Below are positions 45,520 through 54,200 of a stretch of DNA of 64,000 nt, piece after piece. The notes under the pieces are model-generated. The model had not been told where the DNA came from. It made no database searches and was given only the letters and a program-made list of their open reading frames with translations. The DNA lies in the NCBI RefSeq assembly GCF_003072065.1, contig NZ_QCYG01000007.1, positions 224,929 through 288,928 of the forward strand. The letters are read 5' to 3'. Each line of letters opens with the position of its first letter. The stretch's first letter is position 1. This stretch comes from Thalassorhabdomicrobium marinisediminis (GTDB lineage: Bacteria > Pseudomonadota > Alphaproteobacteria > Rhodobacterales > Rhodobacteraceae). Both the position numbers and the translations under genes were made by a program.

Positions 45520-47583
45520 ATGGGTTTTCTTCCAGATTTAACTGAGTCCAACTTTGCAGCAGTTTCGCTTAGTGAGCTTGTGAATTGGCGAAAACATGAG
45601 GGGCCAGGCGTGTTGCGTTTGCCGCCGATCCAACGCTCTCTGGTGTGGCGCAACGAACAGATCGTGCGGTACTGGGACAGCTTGCTTCGTGGGTATCCCG
45701 CCGGGCAGTTTCTGGCTCACCGCGTCAGCGACGCGGGCCGAGACAACACAGCAGGTCGGAGTGGCAGCGATGCCGAGGGTCACTTGGAAATAGCGCATCC
45801 CGATGACTGGCAGCTATTCGACGGACAGCAAAGAATGTCGGCGCTGCTTTTGGGGCGCGCAGAAGGCCAACTCCACGAGGCCTTGCGCCTCTGGATCGAT
45901 TTCGGAACCGATCCCACGCCGGGCAGCGACTTGCGTTTTGCGCTGCGGATCAGCAGCCGTGGGCAGCCCTTTGGCTATCGAGCGGATGCGCCGAACTCGA
46001 AGTTCGAAGTCAGCAAACGGTCAAAAATGTGGGCTGAATTCGATGAGGAAAGCCGCGACACGATGTTCGATGGGGACGTCGAGTTGATCGACGCTGTTGC
46101 GGCGATCCCTATGGCCAAGGTCTGGGCTGCTTGCGTGGGTGGAGCCGGCGAATGGACCAAACTGCGCGAGGAACTGCGGAAATCGGCGCCCGAGGAGGCG
46201 CAGCCTGCAATTGATAAAAGGTTCAAGGTCATTCTTGATGCGTTTGGCGCGGCTCTATCCGGGAATGCGCTGGTCTCAAGGCTGCCAACGAAAATCGTCG
46301 AGTCGCCCGACGAGTATCTCCGCTTCTTCGGCCGGGTTGGACAAGGCGGCACAGCCCTGACGAATGACGAGTTGACCTATTCCATCCTGAAGCAGCAATT
46401 CCCGCATCTATGCGACCGTATGGCCAATTTGCGGGATCTACGGTTTGCCTCTGACGTGGATCTTGTGCTCGCGACGTTGCGCGTGGCCCGTCTCAGGGTT
46501 GAACGTGGCAACAGCGAAACCGCCCGGATCGCTCGTCCGACGCCCGAATACGTGAGAGAGATGAACGACGAGGTCCGCGAGGCCTTTTTGCAGCTTCTCC
46601 CGGATAGGCCCGGCGAGGACTTCGCGATCCGACAGGATTTGAACTTTATCAAGGAAGCGCTCCGCAAAAGAGGCATGCACAGCATGTTGACCGCGCGCTT
46701 GCCCCGGGAAGCGATCGATATCCTGCTCTTGCTTGCTGAGATCATGAGGGGCGCGGACGCGAGTGATCCAGACAAAGACTTTGGTGATCTCCTGCTTCGG
46801 GTGACACTGTTCTGTCTCCTTGGCACCGATGATCCCGACAAGGCCGCCAACGCGCTTTTCGAGATGGCCAGCGGATCGGAATTCTCCGTTGCGAACGGCG
46901 GTTTGTCCGACTGGCGTCGTCGGCTTGAGGACGAAGGTCGCGCCTATAACCTTCCAACGAATGATGATTTTAAAGCTTGGAAAGCAGCCCTTTCAGAGTT
47001 GGAGCAGGATCCGGGAAAGGCTGCGCAACTGCCCGGATGTGCGGAACGCTATATCGGTTGCGATACCGACACCCGTCGGCCCGGGGACTGGATGCGGCGG
47101 CTTACAAGCAGTCGGGAATTGACGAAGCGGGCCCTGATGTGGGCCCAACGCGACTATTTAAAGGTCACCGCCCCCACCTTTGATCCGCTGAGTGCCCGAG
47201 ACGACGACCTGCCGCTGGACCTCGACCACATCGTTCCCCGCAATGATTTCAAATTTCACTGGAGCGAAAAAGAGCGGCGGGCCAAACAGATCGAAGATGT
47301 CTACAAGGACAGCTTCCATCGTCACCGTGGCAATATCGGCGATGGGCTTGGAAATTTCCGCTGGCTTTGCGCCCGCGAGAACCGCAAGCGTCAGGACGGA
47401 CCGATTGCTCCAAGCGAAAAGCTGGATATCCATCACATCATCGACGATTACGATGCATGGAACGCGCTGGTCGGTAACAGCTGCCTGCCATGGCCCGAGC
47501 AGCGTATCGCCAATTTCCGGACCATGACCGAGCGCCGTGCGATCCGCGTGGCGCAGAGGCTTGCCGAAGACATGGACTTCTGA
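45520..47583 (+). CDS. DUF262/HNH (GmrSD-like) type IV restriction protein
   Basis: This 687-residue protein looks like a single-chain nucleotide-driven nuclease against modified phage DNA. The DUF262 (ParB-Srx fold) N-terminus has LPPIQRSLVWRNEQIVRYWD and GYPAGQFL, then the nucleotide motif WQLFDGQQRMSALLLG (DGQQR). The C-terminus has an HNH/DUF1524-type site: LDLDHIVPRNDFKFHW, then HRHRGNIGDGLGNFRWLCAR-EN-K. GmrSD-type and SspE-type enzymes have this layout. It stands alone behind a tRNA with no methylase or phosphorothioation genes beside it. Confidence 0.85.
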   Translation: MGFLPDLTESNFAAVSLSELVNWRKHEGPGVLRLPPIQRSLVWRNEQIVRYWDSLLRGYPAGQFLAHRVSDAGRDNTAGRSGSDAEGHLEIAHPDDWQLFDGQQRMSALLLGRAEGQLHEALRLWIDFGTDPTPGSDLRFALRISSRGQPFGYRADAPNSKFEVSKRSKMWAEFDEESRDTMFDGDVELIDAVAAIPMAKVWAACVGGAGEWTKLREELRKSAPEEAQPAIDKRFKVILDAFGAALSGNALVSRLPTKIVESPDEYLRFFGRVGQGGTALTNDELTYSILKQQFPHLCDRMANLRDLRFASDVDLVLATLRVARLRVERGNSETARIARPTPEYVREMNDEVREAFLQLLPDRPGEDFAIRQDLNFIKEALRKRGMHSMLTARLPREAIDILLLLAEIMRGADASDPDKDFGDLLLRVTLFCLLGTDDPDKAANALFEMASGSEFSVANGGLSDWRRRLEDEGRAYNLPTNDDFKAWKAALSELEQDPGKAAQLPGCAERYIGCDTDTRRPGDWMRRLTSSRELTKRALMWAQRDYLKVTAPTFDPLSARDDDLPLDLDHIVPRNDFKFHWSEKERRAKQIEDVYKDSFHRHRGNIGDGLGNFRWLCARENRKRQDGPIAPSEKLDIHHIIDDYDAWNALVGNSCLPWPEQRIANFRTMTERRAIRVAQRLAEDMDF

Positions 47584-47643
47584 TCGGGCCGATCGACGGC
47601 GCTTTGTCGTTTGCGGACGTTATCGAGCTACATGCGCAAAAGA

Positions 47644-47671
47644 GCGGGATGGCGCATAATGGCCATCCCGC
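47644..47671. terminator. Hairpin downstream of the DUF262 gene
   Basis: GCGGGATGGC (47644-47653) pairs with GCCATCCCGC (47662-47671) around an 8-base loop, 61 bases after the stop. There is no T-run, so it may be a processing hairpin rather than a true terminator. Confidence 0.55.
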
Positions 47672-47801
47672 CACGCGTGCCAGCGCTTTTTCGCGAATGG
47701 CGTGAACCTCACTTGGAGCCATCAACTTGTTTTCCGTGGTGGCACAACAAAGTCTTGAGGCGAAATTAGGATCGCGCCATCCGAACTCACCCCGCGGCCC
47801 C

Positions 47802-49130
47802 CTATCGGCCCAGCACGACGTCGGCCTTCAGCCCGCCCAGATCCGCGCTTTCGCCCAGTCGCAAGAGCCCACCGTGGGCGCGGGCGATGTCCTCGACGAT
47901 GGCCAGCCCCAGACCGACGCCGCTGCCGCGATCCTGATTGCGCGCGGGGTCGAGGCGGGTGAAAGGACGGGTGGCATCCTCGCGCTGGTCGGGCGGGATG
48001 CCCGGCCCGTCATCCTCGACCGTGAAAACGACCGTTTTGGGCGAGACAGTCACGCTCAGCCGCGCCGCTTGCCCGTAGCGCAGGGCATTGCCGACAAGGT
48101 TCTCGAGCGCCCGCCGCACGGCGAAGGGCCGCATGGGCACCTCGACGCCGCCCTCGATGACACCGGCCTGCACCGCCTGCCCGGTCCGGGCGGCGTTGGT
48201 CAGAACCTGTTGCGCAAGCTTGGCGGGGTCCGTGGCACTCGTCTCATCCTCGGCGTCGCCGCGGGCAAAATCCAGAAACGCATCCAGCAAGCGCTCCATG
48301 TCGTCCACATCGCGCACCAGCGGTTCAACGTCCTCATCGTCCAGCAAACCCAGCCCGAGGCGCAATCGCGTGAGCGGCGTGCGCAGGTCGTGGCTCACCC
48401 CGCTGAGCATCAGGGTGCGCGTCTGGCTTTGCCGCTCGATCCGGTTGCGCATGTCGAGAAACGCATGACCCGCCGTGCGGACCTCATTGGCGCCGGCGGG
48501 GTGATAAGGCACGACCCGCCCGCGCCCATAGGCGGTGGCCGCATGGGCCAGCCGGGTGATCGGGCGAAGCTGGTTGCGCAAGTAGATATAGGCGATCAGC
48601 GTCATCAATGCGCCCAGCACCACCATCCAGACCAGCAGTTGGTGCGGGTTCGAGGCCGAAACGCGCGACCGGCGGAACTCGACCTCCATCGGGCCGAAAT
48701 CGGTGTCGATATAGGTCTGGACGATGCGGTGATTGTCCAGCACCACCGGCCCCACGCCCGCCATCCCCGCGTGCAGGCTGCGCTCGACCACGATGCCCGA
48801 CAGGTCATACCAGAGCCGCGTGCTCTGCGCGGGCACCCGGGGGGCTGGCAGCGCAAATTTCAACGCCAAAGGGTCGGCGATCCCCTGCCCTGCCCTTCGC
48901 GCGGCCTCAACCGACTCGGCTTCGTTGATCGTGTCGACCAGAAACTGCAGGTCCAGAATGATCGACGCGGTCATCTGTTCGGTCACCCGTTCGAAATGCC
49001 GCTGGATAAACCCGACCGAGATGGCAAGCTGCAAGGTGATCACCGGCAGAATCAGGATCAGCGCCGCGCGGCCATAAAGACTGCGCGGCATATAGTCTTT
49101 CAGCCATTTGAACGACATGCGATAGGCCAT
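47802..49130 (-). CDS. EnvZ-like sensor histidine kinase
   Basis: This 442-residue membrane kinase has two helices (AALILILPVITLQLAISVGF and LLVWMVVLGALMTLIAYIYL) around a periplasmic domain of about 130 residues. A HAMP region (LRPITRLAHAATAYGRGR) leads to the H-box SGVSHDLRTPLTRLRLGLGL. The ATP-binding site has ENLVGNALRYG, DDGPGIPPDQ and GSGVGLGLAIVEDIARAHGG. No response regulator is adjacent on either side: downstream is the tRNA-linked restriction gene and upstream an opposite-strand MBL gene. Its partner is therefore unknown. Confidence 0.9.
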   Translation of the reverse strand: MAYRMSFKWLKDYMPRSLYGRAALILILPVITLQLAISVGFIQRHFERVTEQMTASIILDLQFLVDTINEAESVEAARRAGQGIADPLALKFALPAPRVPAQSTRLWYDLSGIVVERSLHAGMAGVGPVVLDNHRIVQTYIDTDFGPMEVEFRRSRVSASNPHQLLVWMVVLGALMTLIAYIYLRNQLRPITRLAHAATAYGRGRVVPYHPAGANEVRTAGHAFLDMRNRIERQSQTRTLMLSGVSHDLRTPLTRLRLGLGLLDDEDVEPLVRDVDDMERLLDAFLDFARGDAEDETSATDPAKLAQQVLTNAARTGQAVQAGVIEGGVEVPMRPFAVRRALENLVGNALRYGQAARLSVTVSPKTVVFTVEDDGPGIPPDQREDATRPFTRLDPARNQDRGSGVGLGLAIVEDIARAHGGLLRLGESADLGGLKADVVLGR

Positions 49131-49171
49131 GGGCCATAGCTACTGGGAAACGACCGACAAGGGAATGTGCC

Positions 49172-50083
49172 ATGCAAGAGCAGCCGCCACGCGCCGGTGA
49201 GGTGCAAAAGCTGGAAGAGGGGCTGGCCTGTGTGCTGGCGCCCAATGCCTCGCCCATGACCCATTGGGGCACGAACAGCTATATTCTGGGCGGCGACCGC
49301 GTCGCGGTGATCGATCCGGGCCCGGCGAGCGACGCACATTTTGCCGCGCTGCTGCAGGCCATCGGCGGACGGACCGTCAGCCATATCCTCATCACCCACA
49401 GCCACGTGGACCATTCGCCCCTCGCCCGCCCGCTAGCACGGGCCACCGGCGCGCCCGTGCTGGCCTTCGGCGACAGTCAGGCGGGCCGATCCGAGGTCAT
49501 GCAGGCGCTGGCGGCACAAGGTGAGCTGACGGGTATCTAGGGGGTGGACGCGGACTTCACGCCGGACATCTGCCTTGCCGATGGCGATACCATCACCGGC
49601 GACGGCTGGACCCTGCGCGCCCTGCACACCCCCGGACACCTCGGAAATCACATGTGTTTTCTATGGGATAAGTTGGTCTTTACCGGCGATCATGTCATGG
49701 GATGGGCGACATCTGTCGTCTCCCCTCCGGATGGGGATCTGACCGATTACATGGCCTCCTGCCGCAGGCTTGGGGCGACGCAGGCCGCGCGCGCCTACGC
49801 CGGCCACGGCGCACCGATTCCGGACCTGCAGGACCGGATCGCCCGGATCATCGCCCATCGCCACACGCGCGAAGCTGAAATCCTCGCCGCCCTGCACCAC
49901 GGCCCCGCCACCCCCCAGCAGTTGACGACGGCGATCAATCACGACGTGCCAAAGGCTCTTTTGCCCATGGCCCAACGCAACGTTCTGGCCCATCTGATCG
50001 ACCTGACAAGCCGCGGCGTGACCGGCCCCGAGGGCCCCGCGGGAACGCCAATCGACCCCGACGTAGCCTTCTCGATCATTTAG
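49172..50083 (+). pseudogene. MBL-fold metallo-hydrolase interrupted by an in-frame amber codon
   Basis: The frame runs from the ATG at 49172 and would encode a 303-residue zinc hydrolase, but TAG at 49538-49540 cuts it after 122 residues; the same frame stays open to 50083. Before the stop lie GTNSYILGGDRVAVIDPGPA and the zinc motif ILITHSHVDHSPLARPL. After it lie LHTPGHLGNHMCFL, LVFTGDHVMGW and YAGHGAPIPDL, so both halves are needed for activity. The GTG at 49544 could restart translation, but without HxHxDH the product would be inactive. Function of the intact family member is an RNase Z/glyoxalase II-like hydrolase. Confidence 0.88.
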
Positions 50084-50146
50084 GCAAAAAAACCTGCAAA
50101 AGCCCCTAGACGCCCGCAGTCGTCATGGCTATACGGTCCAAGGTTT

Positions 50147-50221
50147 TCCGGCGTAGCTCAGCGGTAGAGCAGTTGACTGTTAATCAATTGGTCGTAGGTT
50201 CGATCCCTACCGCCGGAGCCA
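50147..50221 (+). tRNA. tRNA-Asn (GTT), island attachment site
   Basis: The 75-base gene starts TCCGGCGTAGCTCAGCGGTA and ends CCGCCGGA-G-CCA. The anticodon loop is CTGTTAA (anticodon GTT, asparagine). The acceptor stem TCCGGCG/CGCCGGA is perfect and CCA is encoded. An integrase gene starts 132 bases after the 3' end and points away, the standard layout for an element inserted here. No second copy of the 3' end was found to the right within the window. Confidence 0.96.
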
Positions 50222-50352
50222 AGACTACTTCAAGGTATTGGTAACAAACGAAAAAGCGCTCCCTTGGGAGCGCTTTTCGCGTTTTGGACACCGGTTTTGA
50301 CACACCGCCTTACACAATCCGGTCACACCGGAGTCACAAGGAGTCGGACACG

Positions 50353-52593
50353 ATGTCCAATACGCGCGGTAACCATAAACGAATCCCCCATCTTGAACTG
50401 CGACCACAAGGATACGTCTGGCGACGTCGCCTGCCGAAAAGCCTGTGCGAAATTGTAGAGGCTGTGGAGTTTCGATCACGTCGATCTACAAATACGAACG
50501 ATTTCTGCGCTTTGCGCAGATTTCAAATTGGTTTGAATCCTCAAGTTTGCTTTTCCCTGAGAACTCGTGCTTTTCCGATCGCCGAAGGGCTTGCACGCAG
50601 GCTCTCCAACCTGAGTGACAAAATTTTCCTGTATGCGATCACCACGATGAGCCATTTGCCAACTACAACGCAGCGACTGTTGAACGAGCTTGTTCTCTTC
50701 GAGATCGAGGCCGCAGACTATGCGCACGCAGTCGCGGGACCACGGTCCCTCGAGGCCGCCTTGGCTGAGCAAAAGCGCGAACAAGCCTACCACGCAACAC
50801 TGCAGCAGGCCTATTTCTTGCGCGATCACTCGGCGGCGGAGCATCCACTGCGCGTAGTCGCGGAAAGACTAGGAATCGCTCTTCCAGATGCATCAACGCC
50901 GGCCGCGAGGGTTCTAGCTCAACAGGCGATGCGTGTTCTGATGAACGTTAGTGAAGAACGACTTCGCCGCGGCCGCGGCGAGTTCAGCCAGCCCAGTCCT
51001 TATTTCGCCCGCGCCGTTTCGCGCGAAGCTATGGGCGAAGTAGAGCTGCGCCCCTCGGATCGACAAAATATTCACTTAAAATTCCACTGTAATAGAGACA
51101 GACGTGAAGGGGCAAAACCAACTTCTATTTCAACCTGCGACCGCGTTGAACAGCCAGCGCTGTCTCATCCCCCGTTGGAGGCTCATACTCCTTCCGCAGA
51201 AGCTCATACGCCTCCTGTAAAAACACAAGCGTCGCCTGTCGAAGATACGCCGATGCAAAAGTTGCGAACGACACTTAAAGAGCGAAACCTGCTCAACATT
51301 TGCAGCCCCAAATTGCTGGCAGCACTCAGCAAGTTCGATGCGATAGAAGCCCACGAAGCATTCGATGCCTTTATAGAATTAAAGTCAGCTGGCTGTGCGG
51401 ACGATTGGGAGAAGCCACAAAAACCCGATGCGGAAGTGGGCAAACAATGGAAGAACAGCACAGGTGGAACGCTCAACACATCAAAGAAGATGTGGTGTAA
51501 TCTTCTGCCAGCCGGGCCCTTGATAGCGTTGCAGCATGACACTGTCGGCGAAGTTATCAACACCATCCGCAGAATTCCCAAGCTCCATGGAAAAGGTAAG
51601 AAATACGACTCGACCTGCTATCGCGCATTGATCGAACAGGTCGATGTCAGATCTGCTAAAGCCATGGATGCTGTCGAACGAACGATGCGACGAGCCGGAT
51701 GCACAAACGAAGTTGCGATTGAAGACGCCCGTCGGGAGAAAGCAGAACCGCGACTACGGGTCGGAACGTTCATCAGTCGGGTGCGGAAGGCAAATCAGGT
51801 TGGGCGTATGTTGGTTGGACTGGGCATATTGCCACGAAATCCATTTGCGCTATGCACCTTTTCGAACAAAGAGGAGGCGAGGCTCAGGAAGACCGAGGAG
51901 CGTGTTACGCGACAACCCTGGGATGACCGGTTCTATGAATTCACTGCGACTCCTGTGTTCCAAGGGGAGGCATCAACCGAGGCTGACCCACTCTTCTGGC
52001 TGCCCCTTATTGCGTATACAATGGGTCCCCGTTGCGAAGAAATCGCACAAGCACGGGCGGGTGACGTTCAGAAGGACAAAGACATCTGGTATCTACAAAT
52101 CAAACAAGCGGACGGGGACCATCTGAAGTCCGAAAGGGCGACAAGAAAAATCCCAATCCATCCGGCTTTGATTGAACTCGGCTTTCTGGAACTGGCGCGA
52201 CAGGCTCCCACGCCAACCTCACGCCTCTTTCCGACGCTCACCCGCGGCGCCACCAAAGGCAAATTTGCTGAGAATTTTACCAAAGCCTTTCACTATTACC
52301 GCGAAAAGCATGAGGTATACTGGCATGGTCTCGATTTTCATGCGTTGCGGACCAGCTTCCATCACCACCTTCAAGACGTGAGCACCCCCGGCTCTCATCG
52401 CCGTATGCTGATGGGACACGAGCCTCTTGACGAGGGCGAGCGGGCTTACGCGCAGAAAGGCATTAGCATTCGATCATTGTATGGCTGGCTCCGGCAAGTT
52501 CCTTTCGATGCGAGTCAAGTCACTTCTCCTATTGCCTCGGTCGAGGCTTCTCGTGTCAAGAATAATAACATGCTGCGAGTAGTGGCGTCCTAA
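50353..52593 (+). CDS. Large tyrosine recombinase of the tRNA-Asn island
   Basis: The start at 50353 gives 746 residues, longer than most phage integrases. The N-terminal part (HLELRPQGYVWRRRLPKSLC) is the short domain found at the front of many alphaproteobacterial integrases. A long middle region with PLEAHTPSAEAHTPPVKTQA looks disordered. The catalytic domain has Arg in AYTMGPRCEEIAQARAGDVQ, His-x-x-Arg in HGLDFHALRTSFHHHLQDVS, and His in RRMLMGHEPLDEGERAYAQK with the Tyr after. It seems intact. GC is lower than in the core. Confidence 0.92.
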   Translation: MSNTRGNHKRIPHLELRPQGYVWRRRLPKSLCEIVEAVEFRSRRSTNTNDFCALRRFQIGLNPQVCFSLRTRAFPIAEGLARRLSNLSDKIFLYAITTMSHLPTTTQRLLNELVLFEIEAADYAHAVAGPRSLEAALAEQKREQAYHATLQQAYFLRDHSAAEHPLRVVAERLGIALPDASTPAARVLAQQAMRVLMNVSEERLRRGRGEFSQPSPYFARAVSREAMGEVELRPSDRQNIHLKFHCNRDRREGAKPTSISTCDRVEQPALSHPPLEAHTPSAEAHTPPVKTQASPVEDTPMQKLRTTLKERNLLNICSPKLLAALSKFDAIEAHEAFDAFIELKSAGCADDWEKPQKPDAEVGKQWKNSTGGTLNTSKKMWCNLLPAGPLIALQHDTVGEVINTIRRIPKLHGKGKKYDSTCYRALIEQVDVRSAKAMDAVERTMRRAGCTNEVAIEDARREKAEPRLRVGTFISRVRKANQVGRMLVGLGILPRNPFALCTFSNKEEARLRKTEERVTRQPWDDRFYEFTATPVFQGEASTEADPLFWLPLIAYTMGPRCEEIAQARAGDVQKDKDIWYLQIKQADGDHLKSERATRKIPIHPALIELGFLELARQAPTPTSRLFPTLTRGATKGKFAENFTKAFHYYREKHEVYWHGLDFHALRTSFHHHLQDVSTPGSHRRMLMGHEPLDEGERAYAQKGISIRSLYGWLRQVPFDASQVTSPIASVEASRVKNNNMLRVVAS

Positions 52594-52612
52594 GCCAATC
52601 TTCAGAAGGACT

Positions 52613-53051
52613 GCTTTCCACCTGAATAGCTTTGCCGAGGTCGCGGTCCCGGCGAGACCGGTCCCGGACACGGATCGGCGTATGTCAGCGCGCGAGATCG
52701 GCGCGGCCATGACCTCGGTCTCGATCCGTTCAGTGACCGGCTCGGGCACCTGGATGACCCAGTCGCACCAGTCCAGAAGCGTGCTGCCGGGCCAGTCCGC
52801 ACCCATCCAGGCGTAGATCTCGATGAGGCGATAGTGCGGCACACAATCATCGAACTTCCGAGCATAAACCAAATCCCACTGGCAGGATAACGGCCCCTCA
52901 ATCCGGCGACCATTGGCCCTTCTTCTTCATATCGCGCCGCCAGCCATAGATCTGCGACAGCTTGATATCGTGGGTCTGCGCGACTTACGTCGCTGAGGCT
53001 CCAAACACACACACCTCCGAAAAGATCTTCAGCTTTTCCTCGTCGCGTCAT
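52613..53051 (-). pseudogene. Decayed IS66-family element (TnpA and TnpC fragments)
   Basis: Read on the minus strand, about 52905-53040 encodes a TnpA-like piece, EEKLKIFSEVCVFGASAT, then an in-frame TAA and VAQTHDIKLSQIYGWRRDMK, typical of the IS66 accessory protein. About 52617-52872 follows as a TnpC piece (YARKFDDCVPHYRLIEIYAW, then GADWPGSTLLDWCDWV and VMAAPISRADIRRSVSGTGL). The TnpB part and most of TnpC are missing, and the frames are broken. It is a relic with no transposition ability. It is the first sign of insertion activity behind the integrase. Confidence 0.8.
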
Positions 53052-53234
53052 CGCCCGACGTCACTCAACGCCCAGAACCTCGCCCTGCATGGCTGCTGCA
53101 CATAAGACACGTCGTTTTCGACGTCGTTATGCAATTGTCTTAACCCGCAGCACCAACGGGCGGCAGGCGGCACCAATCGGGCGGTTGCCTGATACGGTTC
53201 GGCCGACCAGATTTTCGTCGGCCGAACACATTAG

Positions 53235-53663
53235 TTATTGCCTTAGAACAACAGCGATCTGCCCAGATTCCTGAATCTTCACGACCTGCGATAGCTGATC
53301 AGCTAATTCCCGGCATGCGAAGTGCAAGTTCCTCAACGCATCGCCCAGAGGCGATGTTGCTGTCTCCTCGTAGCCTCCCGACATACTGCACTCGTCGGGA
53401 ACAACCCAAGTGTGGGTTTCGCGGCGCATCGCAGGTTCAAGCGACGTGGCAACAGCGTTTAGCCGGTCAACTTCAGATCGAGAAAAACACTCAACCGTCA
53501 ACTCGCCGGTGCGAAGAGAATTGAGCTTAGACCGTAGATCGTCGCATAGTTTATCTCCGACAATCGCATCTGTTGCTGCAACCGCCTCTGACAACCTTTC
53601 GAAAGCTGTCAACGCGTGGAAGATTGCTGCCTGCAACGGGTCTTTAGGTGTAAGTTCACTCAT
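53235..53663 (-). CDS. Hypothetical protein of the tRNA-Asn island, partner 2
   Basis: A 142-residue, mostly helical protein (LQAAIFHALTAFERLSEAVA, SEVDRLNAVATSLEPAMRRE, FACRELADQLSQVVKIQ). The ATG overlaps the stop of the preceding small gene, so the two are co-translated. I recognise no family. The position next to a primase-like gene suggests a role in replication or maintenance of the mobile element, which is inference. An unassigned stretch of about 180 bases lies between it and the IS66 relic. Confidence 0.6.
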   Translation of the reverse strand: MSELTPKDPLQAAIFHALTAFERLSEAVAATDAIVGDKLCDDLRSKLNSLRTGELTVECFSRSEVDRLNAVATSLEPAMRRETHTWVVPDECSMSGGYEETATSPLGDALRNLHFACRELADQLSQVVKIQESGQIAVVLRQ

Positions 53664-54049
53664 ACCTGACCCTCCTCAAAACGCATGCCATTTAAAGCGA
53701 CCGGCTGCGCCGCGTCGTCGAGCGCATCGCGAAGCAAATCTGTCAGCCGACAGACCTCCTCCACATAAGGATCCTCAGGATCCGGCATAGCGAAACAGGC
53801 CGCTTCGATACTATCCATCTTGTCGACATGATCGAGCTCCAGAAGCGAAAGCAATGCTTTGGCCTCTCCAGTGATCCGCCGCATGATGGGCTGCGCATCG
53901 TTCAGGTCGGTGAGCAACCTTTGTGCTCGAGCGAGCCAATGGCGACCTCCAAGCAGCAAGGCTGCGTTCTGAATGGCTTGATTGAGGGTTTCGGCAAAGT
54001 GGTGCAGCGCTGTAGCTGGCTGTGGAATATCGAACATAGGGTTCTCCAT
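53660..54049 (-). CDS. Hypothetical protein of the tRNA-Asn island, partner 1
   Basis: The start at 54049 gives 129 residues; starts at 54037 or further upstream are possible. The sequence is helical with HHFAETLNQAIQNAALLLGG, ITGEAKALLSLLELDHVDKM and VEEVCRLTDLLRDALDDAAQ. Both partner proteins share a helical, Leu/Ala-rich style and may bind each other. It lies 127 bases after the primase-like gene in the same direction. Function unknown. Confidence 0.6.
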   Translation of the reverse strand: MENPMFDIPQPATALHHFAETLNQAIQNAALLLGGRHWLARAQRLLTDLNDAQPIMRRITGEAKALLSLLELDHVDKMDSIEAACFAMPDPEDPYVEEVCRLTDLLRDALDDAAQPVALNGMRFEEGQV

Positions 54050-54161
54050 TCGGTGCCCTTGGCGGGATGCCTCGGGTGACAAAACGATCTATTCTCCTTT
54101 CTCCCAGACCGTGGATTGTGAAGCGCATTGTCTTCGGGGTTGAGTTCATTGAGGCCGGCCG

Positions 54162-54200
54162 ATCTTCCCGCTGCTCTCACCAAAGGGGCAGCGGGAAGAT
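54162..54200. other. Perfect 13-base inverted repeat at the 3' end of the primase-like gene
   Basis: ATCTTCCCGCTGC (54162-54174) pairs exactly with GCAGCGGGAAGAT (54188-54200) around a 13-base loop. The stop codon of the primase-like gene lies in the loop. There is no T-run on either side, so a plain terminator is not certain; an origin or recombination site is another option. Confidence 0.5.

Noticed and set aside
49538..49540. Recoding of the amber codon as pyrrolysine or other residue
   Set aside because: No pyrrolysine genes seen, the product is not a methylamine methyltransferase, and a single point change explains the stop.
52474..52872. 132-codon minus-strand frame treated as an intact gene
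   Set aside because: Its first half is an IS66 TnpC fragment and the rest overlaps the end of the integrase, so it is part of a relic.
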